This document shows, piece after piece, positions 43,598 to 54,098 of a stretch of DNA of 64,000 nucleotides. The stretch spans positions 62,001-126,000 of the forward strand of contig OZ025801.1 in NCBI GenBank assembly GCA_964019425.1, given 5' to 3'. Positions within the stretch are counted from its first letter, which is position 1, and each line of letters begins with the position of its first letter. A program made the translations under genes and the position numbers. A model generated the notes under the pieces. It was not told the origin of the DNA and did not search any database. It was given only the letters and a program-made list of their open reading frames with translations. The DNA is from Flectonema sp. DT1601 (taxonomy: Eukaryota > Euglenozoa > Diplonemea > Diplonemida > Diplonemidae).

Positions 43598-43906
43598 TAT
43601 ATCATACTCATACATCACTCCTAATTCATCTCCTAATAACTCTCTGAGGACATCCGTAGAGCTTCATAGCTCGCAGGTAACCCAGTGGTCTTTGGCCACC
43701 GTCTCCGTATTGATCATTCGCTTTGTACTTACAGTGTCGTGAGCTTCCTATCCGGGGAAGTCCTCCAACGGACTCACAACAGTTGCACTCGTTGTTGCTT
43801 ATTTAATTAGTTAAAAAATAAGAAGAGCGAGTATGCTCAGAAAGAATAAAAACAAAGTAGAAAGACAGGGGGGATGTGACTAAATAAAAATAAATAAATT
43901 TTGGCA

Positions 43907-43989
43907 CCTCTCGTAGCTCAATTGGTAGAGCGCGCGACTGTAGAATAACTGATATCGCGCGGTCGCTGGTTCGATTCCGGCCGAGAGGA
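43907..43989 (+). tRNA. tRNA-Tyr (GTA) with 10-nt intron, copy 1
   Basis: Full cloverleaf: acceptor CCTCTCG/CGAGAGG, D arm TAGCTCAATTGGTAGAGC, anticodon stem CGCGA/TCGCG with CTGTAG, T arm GCTGGTTCGATTCCGGC, discriminator A. The intron AATAACTGAT (43944-43953) follows position 37, the usual site. Euglenozoan tRNA-Tyr genes are known to carry a short intron. It directly follows the LINE 3' end. Confidence 0.95.
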
Positions 43990-44123
43990 TTTTTACATTT
44001 GTATTGAAGTTAACAGTTTGCTGTCTAAATCTTTTTATTTAGGCAAATGCAAAGAAAAGTTCTTAATAAATTTAAGATAAAATGGATGTGTGTAAAAAAG
44101 AACAAAATGCAAAAATTTTGGAA

Positions 44124-44206
44124 CCTCTCGTAGCTCAATTGGTAGAGCGCGCGACTGTAGAACCACTGATATCGCGCGGTCGCTGGTTCGATTCCGGCCG
44201 AGAGGA
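44124..44206 (+). tRNA. tRNA-Tyr (GTA) with 10-nt intron, copy 2
   Basis: Mature part identical to copy 1. The intron is AACCACTGAT (44161-44170), differing at positions 3-4. A TTTTT terminator follows (ATTTTTAAG). The preceding 14 nt resemble those of copy 1 (ATTTTGGMA), indicating segmental duplication. Confidence 0.95.
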
Positions 44207-45081
44207 TTTTTAAGCAATTTGAACCTGTACACCAAATTCTTTTTCATTCTTTTACCGCAGTGGGTTAAGTTTCCAGGTGAGATTTGGACTGTTGGCTTTT
44301 GGAACCTCAAAATACCCCAAAATGGCCTAAAATACCAAACATACTTGTGCTAAAAGCTAACCCGCAAACCAAAGCTAAGCTAAGCTTTTTAGCTTTTTTT
44401 GAAAAAAAAAGCTTTTTAGCTTTTTTTGAAAACAAAACTTTTTTTGGGAAAACCTCTAATCCAGACAACTCTATACAAAAAAAGTGCCTTGTGGCCTGTA
44501 GTTAAAAAATACACCACCTAGAATCAACTGCCAATTTAAGGCAGACTTTTTTTTTCCCTGAAAAATGTGTTTTAAATCTCCTCACAATTTTTTCTAAACA
44601 AACATGCCTGCTTCTGATGGGAGACACTTTTGGGACACGTGACAAGTTCACAAGAGTTTTTCTCAGATTATTTTGGATGTTCTTGCACCAAGTGTCTCTT
44701 TTTCAAGCTGTTTTTGAGCTGTACAAGCACCCACTGAAGGGATGTAAGCACCTTGTTGACAACATTGTGGTGGCCCAAACGAAGATGCATCAATTGTTGT
44801 ATGCAAAAATGACTTCCAGGGATGAAGCTGGACGGAAGAGATAGAGGGGATATATGGCGCAGGCACTCTCTGGAACGCAGACGCTTAATGGCCCCAAAAG
44901 ATGTACCCTGACTGAACGAATGTGGTGTGTGATTCAAAGGAGGCTTGTTGTTTATGATCGGAAAATCTTCGTGCCAAAGAGCCATCGGGGGGGCAGGATT
45001 GTAACTCCACCACCTTTGCCAGGATAACCTTCACCACAGCAACAGTCCGTACCTGACAGCACAAAAACCTCGTACTGCAAC
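44207..45081. other. Repeat-rich spacer
   Basis: 44265-44303 matches (reversed) the terminal repeat of the hairpin-rich element family. 44388-44440 is a short AGCTTTTT/GAAAAA tandem. No gene recognised. Confidence 0.45.
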
Positions 45082-45167
45082 TGGAAATATTACTGTGCAG
45101 AAAAAACCGCACTAATTTCCAAATCTGCAAAAACCCGCACTAATTTTTCCACGCAGTAATATTTCCA
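45082..45167. repeat. 86-bp fold-back with 16-bp terminal inverted repeats
   Basis: Begins TGGAAATATTACTGTG and ends CGCAGTAATATTTCCA, inverted with one mismatch. It contains repeated CGCACTAATTT motifs. MITE-like in form; no target duplication defined. Confidence 0.6.
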
Positions 45168-45359
45168 CCGCACTAATATTTCTGCTCAGAATCGATTTTT
45201 TTCCAGCTGCATTTTTCTGCTGGTATTTTCTCCCAACTGTCGCTCTTGTTGGACAAATTAGACGAAGGTCCTTGCGCTCAGTTAAATTTGGAAAGTGGTC
45301 CCGTCTTTCCCTTGACGGTGAATGAGAGAGACGTATCAACTCGAACCGATTTTCGCAGC

Positions 45360-45530
45360 AGGGTTGGCAAGAAGAAGCTGACATTTTTACAGCAATACCT
45401 ATTCGCCGTGTTGAACATGCTCGCTACCTGGGTGTGCTGATTGACGATAGACTGACATTCGAACCCCAGCTGAATAAGGTGACTAGCACTATGAAACGGG
45501 GAATTGGTCTCTTGCTGATGACGTTCACGG
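45360..45530 (+). mobile_element. LINE reverse-transcriptase fragment
   Basis: A plus-strand frame reads ARYLGVLIDDRLTFEPQLNKV, matching the RT segment KYLGVHIDGDLSYGTQ of the intact LINE. Only this portion is recognisable. Confidence 0.65.
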
Positions 45531-45655
45531 TGACTCCACCCCCTTGTAATTCTCTTTTTCCTTACTTTCACATCACTTTGTTTATTTAGTTTTTTAGCTT
45601 ATTTATTATTTATTGTTCGTTTTTGTTTGTATTATTTTATTGATATGTTTATGTT

Positions 45656-46389
45656 TCTGCTAAGTGTTTCTCACTTAGAATTTTATTTTTATGTTCGTTT
45701 TCTATCCCTTCTCCTATCCCTTTTGTTCAAAAAAAGCGGGAGGAAATTCTCTCATTCATGCTAAGATGCACTCTGAACTTTGATTTTTTGATCTGAGTGT
45801 GAGGGAATGACCTGTTAGTGCATTGGGCATAAGCCAGAGGGGCGAGTATTCTACCATGGTTGAAATACTCTGGCAACTGATCTTCAATTTTATGTTGTTT
45901 GTTAGCTGCTGGTGTATCTTGATCATGTGTTGATACTTGCATTTTTTTTATTTGTAATCTTTCACTACAATCATTCTTGCCTATATCTTCTATCACAATT
46001 CTCTTTCTGTTCTGGTCTGTTACTTCATTTGTCTTGTTTAACTTCAGTTACATCCATTTTACTTTTTATTGTTTCCCATCTACTTTTTATTTTCTATTAG
46101 TTCTGGTCAGAAACCCCTGGGCAGCAAGAAGGAAAGCAGTTTAGTACTTCTGGGTGTTTGGCATCACCCCCCATAGTGAGCAAGTACAACAGGTAGCATT
46201 GGTAGTCTGTTGATCCTGAGTGATCCCAGCTACAGTTTTGTTTTTCTTTCTTTTTTTTAGAAGAAGATCAGGACATCCTAGCACTGCTGGATAGTTGCTG
46301 AATGCAGGGCCTGCCTGTGGCATTATAATAACAGGCTAAGTCATTTGTAGTTCATAGTTTACCTTTGATTTTATAACTTCACATAGGTA
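45656..46389 (+). repeat. Hairpin-rich element E, copy 1 (partial)
   Basis: Same sequence as the right part of the solitary copy at 51931-53379 with an internal deletion near 45830. It ends at 46374-46400 in a palindrome (AACTTCACATAG-GTA-CTATGTGAAGTT) that joins it head to head to the next copy, making a large inverted repeat. No plausible gene. Confidence 0.75.
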
Positions 46390-48081
46390 CTATGTGAAGT
46401 TATTGCCTGCATTCAGCAACTATCCAGCAGTGCTTGGAAGTCCTGATCTTCTTCTAAAAAAAAAGAAAGAAAAACAAAACTGTAGCTGGGATCACTCAGG
46501 ATCAACAGACTACCAATGCTACCTGTTGTACTTGCTCACTATGGGGGGTGATGCCAAACACCCAGAAGTACTAAACTGCTTTCCTTCTTGCTGCCCAGGG
46601 GTTTCTGACCAGAACTAATAGAAAATAAAAACAGATGGGAAACAATAAAAAGTAAAATGAATATAACTGAAGTTAAACAAGAATGTTGGTCCTAGACAAG
46701 ACCTTAAACTGACTAACCGGTCTTAATTTTAACTAAGTGTTAACCTAGTTTCTAATATGAAATCTTTTTTCTTTTTGAACAAAATGTAATTATTAATGTA
46801 AAAAAATGAAGAAACAGACCAGAACAGATAGAGAATAAAAAGAAAAGATAATTGCAAGAGTTATTGTAGTAAAAGATTACAAATAAAAAAAAATGCAAGT
46901 ATCAACACATGATCAAGATACACCAGCAGCTAACAAACAACATAAAATTGAAGATCAGTTGCCAGAGTATTTCAACCATGGTAGAATACTCGCCCCTCTG
47001 GCAGGGATTATCCCAGACTTGTCCTTTAATTTAGTTGGACACCATGGCTTACAACCCTTCCAGAGGGAAGCACCATTATGACTTCTATTTTTTTTCTTCA
47101 AGAAAATCATAAGGTGGGAACAAAGAAAAATGCTAAGAGGAACCCCCTATTAACACCTAAGACATCTTAACTGCAGCCCAGCTTATGCCCAATGCACTAA
47201 CAGGTCATTCCCTCACACTCAGATCAAAAAATCAAAGTTCAGAGTGCATCTTAGCATGAATGAGAGAAATTTCTCATCGCTTTTTTTGAACAAAAGGGAT
47301 AGAAGAGGGGATAGAAAACGAACATAACAATAAAATTCTAAGTGAGAAACACTTAGCAGCTTTTAAGGAGCTGAAAAGCAAAAAAAAATCTAAGTGAGAA
47401 ACACTTAGTAGAAACAATTCGTAGCTAATTAAGCTGAAAATAAAAAAATAAAAAATTTCTAAGTGAGAAATACTTAGCAACTTTTAGAACAAATATTTCA
47501 GTAAATAACCTGTAATGATTAAACCATTACAGGTTTGATGCCAAAACTGACAAAGAATGAGTTAAGTTACCAGGTGAGATTTGGACAGTTAGCTTTTGGC
47601 TAAGGCCCTCCCTGAAGAGCAAGAACAAAAAAACTACTCACACCTGAAGAAAACATACACAAAGAACACACTGTAAGCTGTGTGTGTATTTTGTGTTTGT
47701 CACAACAGGAGAGAAAAGAAAGAATGTCAAGGTTGGTCACCTTGCCTATCAACGCACAACATTGGTGGTCTCTACTAGACCCTGAGTGATCCCACTGGAT
47801 CTCTCATCGTTCATAGTACCTATGTGAAGTTATAAAATCAAAGGTAAACTATGAACTACAAATGACTTAGCCTGTTATTATAATGCCACAGGCAGGCCTT
47901 GCATTCAGCAACTATCCAGCAGTGCTTGGATGTCCTGATCTTCTTCTAAAAAAAAAGAAAGAAAAACAAAACTGTAGCTGGGATCACTCAGGATCAACAG
48001 ACTACCAATGCTACCTGTTGTACTTGCTCACTATGGGGGGTGATGCCAAACACCCAGAAGTACTAAACTGCTTTCCGGTCG
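46390..48081 (-). repeat. Hairpin-rich element E, copies 2-3 in tandem, inverted
   Basis: Minus-strand orientation relative to copy 1. The segment ending AAACTGCTTTCC recurs about 1,490 bp apart (46584 and 48076). One terminal-repeat block (CCAGGTGAGATTTGGAC.. near 47570-47630) lies between, so this is more than one unit in tandem. Contains CTAAGTGTTTCTCACTTAG-type hairpins. Confidence 0.75.
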
Positions 48082-48352
48082 AGTTGAGACATATTCCCGT
48101 TGCAATAAATCACCAAGACCCCTCCCGTGTGATCGATCACTTTAAAATGTTACTGTGCAGTTCACCAGTGAGACTAAGACCTCCAACCAAAATTCACCAG
48201 ACTTCAAGTTCCAAATTAGGTAATTTTTGTCAGGCATATTCGAACCATCGACAACAGAAATTCTCACGTTAGTAAAAGCCTTTAGAAATGTGGCTTAACG
48301 ATCCTCATCATCGATTTAGGTTCGTGACTCGGAAGCCTTCGTCATGTGGCCC
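48082..48352. other. Spacer
   Basis: No feature recognised. Confidence 0.35.
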
Positions 48353-48510
48353 TCCTCCCAGCCAAACTCCCAACATGACTGGTGTCTCCAAACGAGGGGT
48401 CGAGCCGAAGCCCGTTTGTCGCCGGAATCGGAAAAGCCACGAGTCCGAAAGGACCCTAACCTCCGAAGAGGCAGCTGCCGTTCCCCCATCATTGGATAAG
48501 TAAAGCGACG
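48353..48510 (+). repeat. Dispersed ~150-bp repeat, copy 2
   Basis: Partner of 15565-15722. Confidence 0.75.
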
Positions 48511-48680
48511 ATAAGAGTAGTGGTATTTCATTGTTGGTAAACCTCCCACCTATAACTACACCCGACTAAAGTCAAAAACGCTGACAGTTTCAAGTCCGTT
48601 CCCTTGACTGCTGTTCGCCAGAGAGTAGGTAGGGGCAGAAGGAATCTCATTGGTCCATTCATGCGCGTCTTTAATTAGAA

Positions 48681-48712
<32 letters not shown>

Positions 48713-48770
48713 CAGTTGCAAATTTGTTTTTACAGGTTGGACTTTGTACGGGACAGGCGGGCTTTTATTA

Positions 48771-48847
48771 GGGGCTCCCCCCCCCTTGGGGGGGGTTGGG
48801 GGGGGGGGCTTGCGTCCCGCCAAGAATTTGGCGGACGCAAGCCCCCC
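48771..48847. repeat. C/G-run hairpin cluster
   Basis: A C-run, TT and G-run hairpin (48776-48795) is followed by a G-run and a second inverted repeat, 48803-48823 with 48828-48847 (GGGGGGCTTGCGTC.../...GACGCAAGCCCCCC). Four or more long G runs make G-quadruplex formation likely. Confidence 0.75.
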
Positions 48848-49045
48848 TTGCACTCTTCCCAGCTTAGTAGGCTAAAAAACAAAAAACCCGCCGCAAGCCA
48901 ATTTTTTGGGTCAAGTTCGAGTCCTGGTGGACAACTTTTTTTTGTAGGGAGTTGGCGATTTCGCAAACTATTTTTGTTGAATTAGAGGTTTTCCCTTATT
49001 ATTTTAAAGAAAAAACAATCAGTTTAGCATCTTGACCATGACGGA

Positions 49046-49259
49046 GAATTTCGATAAGGTGGGAAGTAACGGACTGGGAGCTTTTGGCTCCTGCCCTATT
49101 CCCGATGTAAACTTTCTTTTTATTTTTTATTTTTTTTAACAGGCCCAAAAGGGCGACAATGATGGTTGCTGACCAAGGAATAATATTCAAATGAATTTTC
49201 GTTTCAAAGAAACGAACAGAATTAAGAGAGAGGCAGAGAAAAAAAAAAAAAAAAAAAAG
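49046..49259 (+). mobile_element. Short retroposon R, copy 1, with poly-A tail
   Basis: Starts GAATTTCGATAAGGTGGGAA and contains CGGACTGGGAGCTTTTGGCT. The 3' tail (AATAATATTCAAATGAATTT...GAGAGGCAGAG) is followed by about 19 A. The same tail ends the tRNA-like SINE at 60.0 kb, so R behaves as a SINE with a shared LINE-type 3' end. Preceded by one satellite-unit start (CAATCAGTTTAGC at 49018). Confidence 0.65.
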
Positions 49260-49260
49260 A

Positions 49261-49288
49261 AACCAACGATTCTAAAGCTAGTTTCTGT
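49261..49288 (+). other. Genomic copy of the SL exon, 5' part
   Basis: Plus strand: AACCAACGATTCTAAAGCTA then GTTTCTGT. This equals the first 30 nt of the array SL exon less two bases (CA). It lies directly after the poly-A tail of retroposon R and is cut off at CTGT by the element starting at 49289. Confidence 0.8.
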
Positions 49289-49469
49289 TAAATATATTTC
49301 AGTAATTTGCAGCATCCCAAAGCACCGTTTCACCAAGCATCGAATTTTTCGATGCGTTCCCATAATGTAAATCCAACATTATGATTATTAGTTTCTTAAT
49401 ACCAATTCTTAATTCACACCCATTTATCAGATTTCGAACCCCGTTTCGCGCATACCTTTTTAACGAATT

Positions 49470-49977
49470 TTAAATTGATGCCTCGCTCCAAGGGTGGGGC
49501 GGGGTTATTGTTTGGGAATCTGGAGAATTGGAAATCCTGGGAGGGGCATGGCCATATGGTGAGAGTCGCCACATTAACATTCTTGAAGCTGATGCTCTGG
49601 CCAGGACTCTGGATGGAATCAGCCATGCTGACCACCTGGACATCTGGGTAGACAATACCTCGGTATGTGGAGCATTCAGGAAAAGAATGTGTGTAAGATC
49701 GCATGATTTGAACTTTTTTGTTATAAAAGCAGTGGAGAGAATTTTGTTTTTTAAGTGTTCTTTTTCTTTAAAATGGGTGAGTACGAAGTACAACCCAGCA
49801 GATATTCCATCTAGGGAAGCAATATCTTCGGCTACCAGGCAGAAGGTAGAACTTGCGCTGGGGGAATTCTTTAACTCGCGGCGGGGTGGTGGAGCCGGCA
49901 ACCCAACGAACAGAACTGGGACCGGCAGCGGCGTCCAGCCCATCCATGGCGGACCCACCACAACCCCAACGCGGTGA
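49470..49977 (+). pseudogene. Fossil retroelement RNase H fragment
   Basis: RNase H-type motifs IDASLQGWGGV, INILEADALA, LDIWVDNTSV and KWVSTKYNPADIPSR are typical of DIRS/Ty3-like retroelements. No adjoining RT, protease or recombinase was seen, so it is an isolated broken remnant of unclear age. Confidence 0.65.
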
Positions 49978-50230
49978 CCTACTTGCATGGGTAGTCCACC
50001 AAGTTGACCATTGTTTAGTTTATTGATATCACCGAGTGATTTGTTTCTCATGTTTCCTTTCTTCCAAACAGGTGCCCAAAGGATGCAAGATAATTACTGT
50101 TAAATATATTTCAGTAATTTGCAGCATCCCAAAGCACCGTTTCACCAAGCATCGAATTTTTCGATGCGTTCCCATAATGTAAATCCAACATTATGATTAT
50201 TAGTTTCTTAATACCAATTCTTAATTCACA

Positions 50231-50420
50231 GAATTCGATAGAGTGGGAAGTAACGGACTGGGAGCTTTTGGCTCCTGCCCTATTCCCGATGTAAACTTTC
50301 TTTTTATTTTTTTTTTTTTAACAGGCCCAGAGGGCGACAATGACTGTTGCTGACCAAGGAATAATATTCAAATGAATTTTCGTTTCAAAGAAACGAACAG
50401 AATTAAGAGAGAGGCAGAGA

Positions 50421-50453
<33 letters not shown>

Positions 50454-50480
50454 AAAAAAAAAAAAAAAATATGAAGAGGA
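50231..50480 (+). mobile_element. Short retroposon R, copy 2, with A-rich tail
   Basis: Same body and tail as R copy 1, extending further to GAAGAGGAAATAATCAAACATG within A runs, as in the SINE at 60.0 kb. It lies inside the second retroelement-derived segment. Confidence 0.65.
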
Positions 50481-50784
50481 AATAATCAAACATGAAAAAA
50501 ATAAAAAAAAAAAAATAAAATATAAATAAAAAACGTTGTATGAAAAAGGAAAAAAAAGAAGAAAAAAAAAAAAAAAGACCAGAAAAGGAAAGAGAAAATG
50601 AAAAGGTATAATATTATTGTGGGGATATGAGGATAGCAGGGAGATGCTCTTTTTTTTTTTTTTTTTTTTATTTATTATTTAAAAAAAAGGAAACAATCAG
50701 TTTAGCGTCTCGATCGGGACGGAAAATAGAAATTTAATCGACATAGTCGATCGATAGAAAAAAAAACAATGATAACATTGTTTA

Positions 50785-50819
<35 letters not shown>

Positions 50820-51930
50820 CTTTTAATTATTTTAAAGAAAAAACAATCAGTTTAGCGTCTTGACCAGGACGGAAAATAGAAAGTGATCGACATAGTCGAT
50901 CGATAAAAAAACAATGATAACATTGTTTATTCTTTTTTTTTTTTTTTTAAATTCTTTTTATTTATTTTTTAAAGAAAAAAAAAACGGAAAATAAAAATTA
51001 GTCGACAAAGTCGAACGATAAAAAAAAAACAATGATAACATTGTTTATTCTTTTTTTTTTTTGTTTTTTTTTTGTATTCTTTTTTATTAATTTTGAAAAA
51101 AAACAATCAGTTTAGCGTCTTGACCAGGACGGAAAATAGAAAGTAATCGACATAGTCGATCGATAAAAAAACAATGATAACATTGTTTAATCTTTTTTTT
51201 TTTTTTAAATTCTTTTTATTTATTTTTTAAAGAAAAAAAACGGAAAATAGAAATTAGTCGACAAAGTCGAACGGTAAAAAAACAATGATAACATTGTTTA
51301 TTCTTTTTTTTTATTTTTTTTATATTTTTTTTAATTAATTTTGAAAAAAAAAACAATCAGTTTAGCGTCTTGACCAGGACGGAAAATAGAAAGCGATCGA
51401 CATAGTCGATCGATAAGAAAACAATGATAATATTGTTTATTCTTTTTTTTTTATTTTAAATTCTTTTTATTTATTTTTTAAAGAAAAAAAAAACGGAAAA
51501 TAGAAATTAGTCGACAAAGTCGAACGATAAAAAAAAAACAATGATAACATTGTTTATTCTTTTTTTTGTATTTTTTTTATATTCTTTTTTATTAATTTTG
51601 AAAAAAAAATAAAAAACAATCAGTTTAGCGTCTTGACCAGGACGGAAAATAGAAAGTAATCGACATAGTCGATCGATAAAAAAAACAATGATAACATTGT
51701 TTATTCTTTTTTTTTTTTTTTTTTTTAAATTCTTTTTATTTATTTTTTAAAAAGAAAAAAAAAACGGAAAATAGAAATTAGTCAACAAAGTCGAACGATT
51801 AAAAAAAAAACAATGATAACATTGTTTATTCTTTTTTTTTTATTTTTTTTAAATTCTTTTTTATTAATTTTGAAAAAAAAACAATCAGTTTAGCGTCTTG
51901 ACCAGGACGGAAAATAGAAAGTGATCGACA
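50481..51930 (+). repeat. AT-rich satellite array, ~250-260 bp higher-order unit
   Basis: Two alternating half-units. Half A carries CAGTTTAGCGTCTTGACCAG, GACGGAAAATAG and ATCGACATAGTCGATCGAT. Half B carries CGGAAAATAGAAATTAGTCG and ACAAAGTCGAACGAT. Each half ends ACAATGATAACATTGT (itself an inverted repeat) and a T run. CAGTTTAGCGTC starts lie near 50698, 50848, 51108, 51358, 51622 and 51886. 50481-50690 is mainly A runs. Confidence 0.85.
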
Positions 51931-53379
51931 TTGCTCTTCAGGGAGGGCCTTAGCCAAAAGCTAACAGTCCAAATCTCACCTGGAAATTCAACTCAGTCCT
52001 TGTCAGTTTTGGCATCAAACTTGTAATGGTTTAATCATTACAGGTTATTTACTGAAATATTTGTTCTAAAAGTTGCTAAGTATTTCTCACTTAGAAATTT
52101 TTTATTTTTTTATTTTCAGCTTAATTAGCTACAAATTGTTTCTACTAAGTGTTTCTCACTTAGATTTTTTTTTTTGCTTTTCAGCTCCTTAAAAGCTGCT
52201 AAGTGTTTCTGCTAAGTGTTTCTCACTTAGAATTTTATTGTTATGTTCGTTTTCTATCCCTTCTCCTATCCCTTTTGTTCAAAATAAGCGGGAGGAAATT
52301 CTCTCATTCACGCTAAGATGCACTCTGAACTTTGATTTTTTGATCTGAGTGTGAGGGAATGACCTGTTAGTGCATTGGGCATAGGCTGGGCTGCAGTTTA
52401 GATGTCTTAGGTGTTAATAGGGGGTTCCTCTTAGCATTTTTCTTTGTTCCCACCTTATGATTTTCTTGAAGAAAAAAAATAGAAGTCATAATGGTGCTTC
52501 CCTCTGGAAGGGTTGTAAGCCATGGTGTCCAACTAGATTAAAGGACAAGTCTGGGATAATCCCTGCCAGAGGGGCGAGTATTCTACCATGGTTGAAATAC
52601 TCTGGCAACTGATCTTCAATTTTATGTTGTTTGTTAGCTGCTGGTGTAATTAAATCATGTGTTGATACTTGCATTTGTTTATTTGTTATCTTTTACTACA
52701 ATAACGCTTGCCTATATCTTTTCTTTTTATTCCCTATCTGTTCTGATCTGTTACTTCATTTGTCTTGTTTAACTTCAGTTATATGCATTTTACTTTTTAT
52801 TGTTTCCCATCTACTTTTTATTTTCTATTAGTTCTGGTCAGAAACTCCTGGGCAGCAAGAAGGAAAGTAGTTAAGTACTTCTGGGTGTTTGGCATCACCC
52901 CCCATAGTGAGCAAGTACAACAGGTAGCATTGGTAGTCTGTTGATCCTGAGTGATCCCAGCTACAGTTTTGTTTTTCTTTCTTTTTTTTAGAAGAAGATC
53001 AGGACATCCAAGCACTGCTGGATAGTTGCTGAATGCAGGGCCTGCCTGTGGCATTATAATAACAGGCTAAGTCATTTGTAGTTCATAGTTTACCTTTGAT
53101 TTTATAACTTCACACAGGGTACTATGAACGATGAGAGATCCAGTGGGATCACTCAGGGTCTAGTAGAGACCACCAATGTTGTGCGTTGATAGGCAAGGTG
53201 ACCAACCTTGACATTCTTTCTTTTCTCTCCTGTTGTGACAAACACAAAATACACACACAGCTTACAGTGTGTTCTTTGTGTATGTTTTCTTCAGGTGTGA
53301 GTAGTTTTTTTGTTCTTGCTCTTCAGGGAGGGCCTTAGCCAAAAGCTAACAGTCCAAATCTCACCTGGAAATTCAACTC
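51931..53379 (+). repeat. Hairpin-rich element E, solitary full copy with direct terminal repeats
   Basis: A 64-bp direct repeat (TTGCTCTTCAGGGAGGGCCT... to ...CACCTGGAAATTCAACTC) lies at 51931-51994 and 53316-53379. The element interrupts a satellite unit at GATCGACAT. Internally, three or four CTAAGTNTTTCTCACTTAG hairpins lie in 52075-52235, and a stretch near 52560-52610 shows GCCAGAGG...CCTCTGGC-type symmetry. No coding potential. Form suggests a non-autonomous element; family unknown. Confidence 0.75.
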
Positions 53380-54017
53380 CGTCGATCGATAAAAAAACAA
53401 TGATAACATTGTTTATTCTTTTTTTTTATTTTAAATTCTTTTTATTTATTTTTTAAAGAAAAAAAAAGGAAAATAGAAATTAGTCGACAAAGTCGAACGA
53501 TGAAAAAAAACAATGATAACATTGTTTATTCTTTTTTTTATTTTTTTTTTTTATTCTTTTTTATTAATTTTGAAAAAAAAAAACAATCAGTTTAGCGTCT
53601 TGACCAGGACGGAAAATAGAAAGTAATCGACATAGTCGATCGATAAGAAAACAATGATAACATTGTTTATTCTTTTTTTTTTTATTTTAAATTCTTTTTA
53701 TTTATTTTTTAAAGAAAAAAACTGAAAATAGAAATTAGTCGACAAAGTCGAACGATAAAAAAAACAATGATAACATTGTTTATTCTTTTTTTATTTTTTT
53801 TTATATTCTTTTTTATTAATTTTGAAAAAAAAAAAACAATCAGTTTAGCGTCTTGACCAGGACGGAGAATAGAAAGTAATCGACATAGTCGATCGATAAA
53901 AAAAACAATGATAACATTGTTTATTCTTTTTTTTTTATTTTAAAATCTTTTTATTTATTTTTTAAAGAAAAAAACTGAAAATAGAAATTAGTCGACAAAG
54001 TCGAACGATAAAAAAAA
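53380..54017 (+). repeat. AT-rich satellite array, right part
   Basis: Continuation of the 50.7-51.9 kb array after element E, with unit starts near 53588 and 53840. Confidence 0.85.
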
Positions 54018-54098
54018 AAGTTTATTGATATCACCGAGTGATTTGTTTCTCATGTTTCCTTTCTTCCAAACAGGTGCCCAAAGGATGCAAGATAATTA

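Larger units (their letters stand above)
36393..43906 (+). mobile_element. Ingi-like non-LTR retrotransposon (LINE), apparently whole
   Basis: Two long ORFs with no damage: ORF1 at 36545-39709, and ORF2 continuing in the same frame to 43597. The architecture (coiled-coil ORF1; AP endonuclease, RT, RNase H and CCHC-type finger in ORF2; a 2A peptide) matches the ingi/L1Tc branch of the I superfamily, at home in Euglenozoa. The ends are not fixed: a T/A-rich 5' leader lies before 36545, and the 3' UTR runs through about 43598-43900 to an A/T-rich stretch abutting a tRNA-Tyr gene. TAAATAAAAA-like sequence flanks both ends but is too simple to call a target duplication. Intact frames suggest recent insertion. 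Confidence 0.85.
49289..54098 (+). mobile_element. Tandem fossil retroelement-derived insertion in an SL exon copy
   Basis: Two related segments, 49289-50096 and 50101-54098, both start TAAATATATTTCAGTAATTT (about 130 bp shared) and both end GGATGCAAGATAATTA. The 4-bp CTGT occurs before, between and after them (49285-49288, 50097-50100, 54099-54102), like a repeated target duplication. The first segment contains RNase H-like retroelement sequence; the second is filled by retroposon R, an AT satellite and element E. Family: DIRS- or LTR-type retroelement kin, judged only on RNase H. Broken. Confidence 0.6.

Noticed and set aside
50481-54017. CRISPR-like array
   Set aside because: Units are contiguous AT-rich satellite without unique spacers, in a eukaryotic genome.
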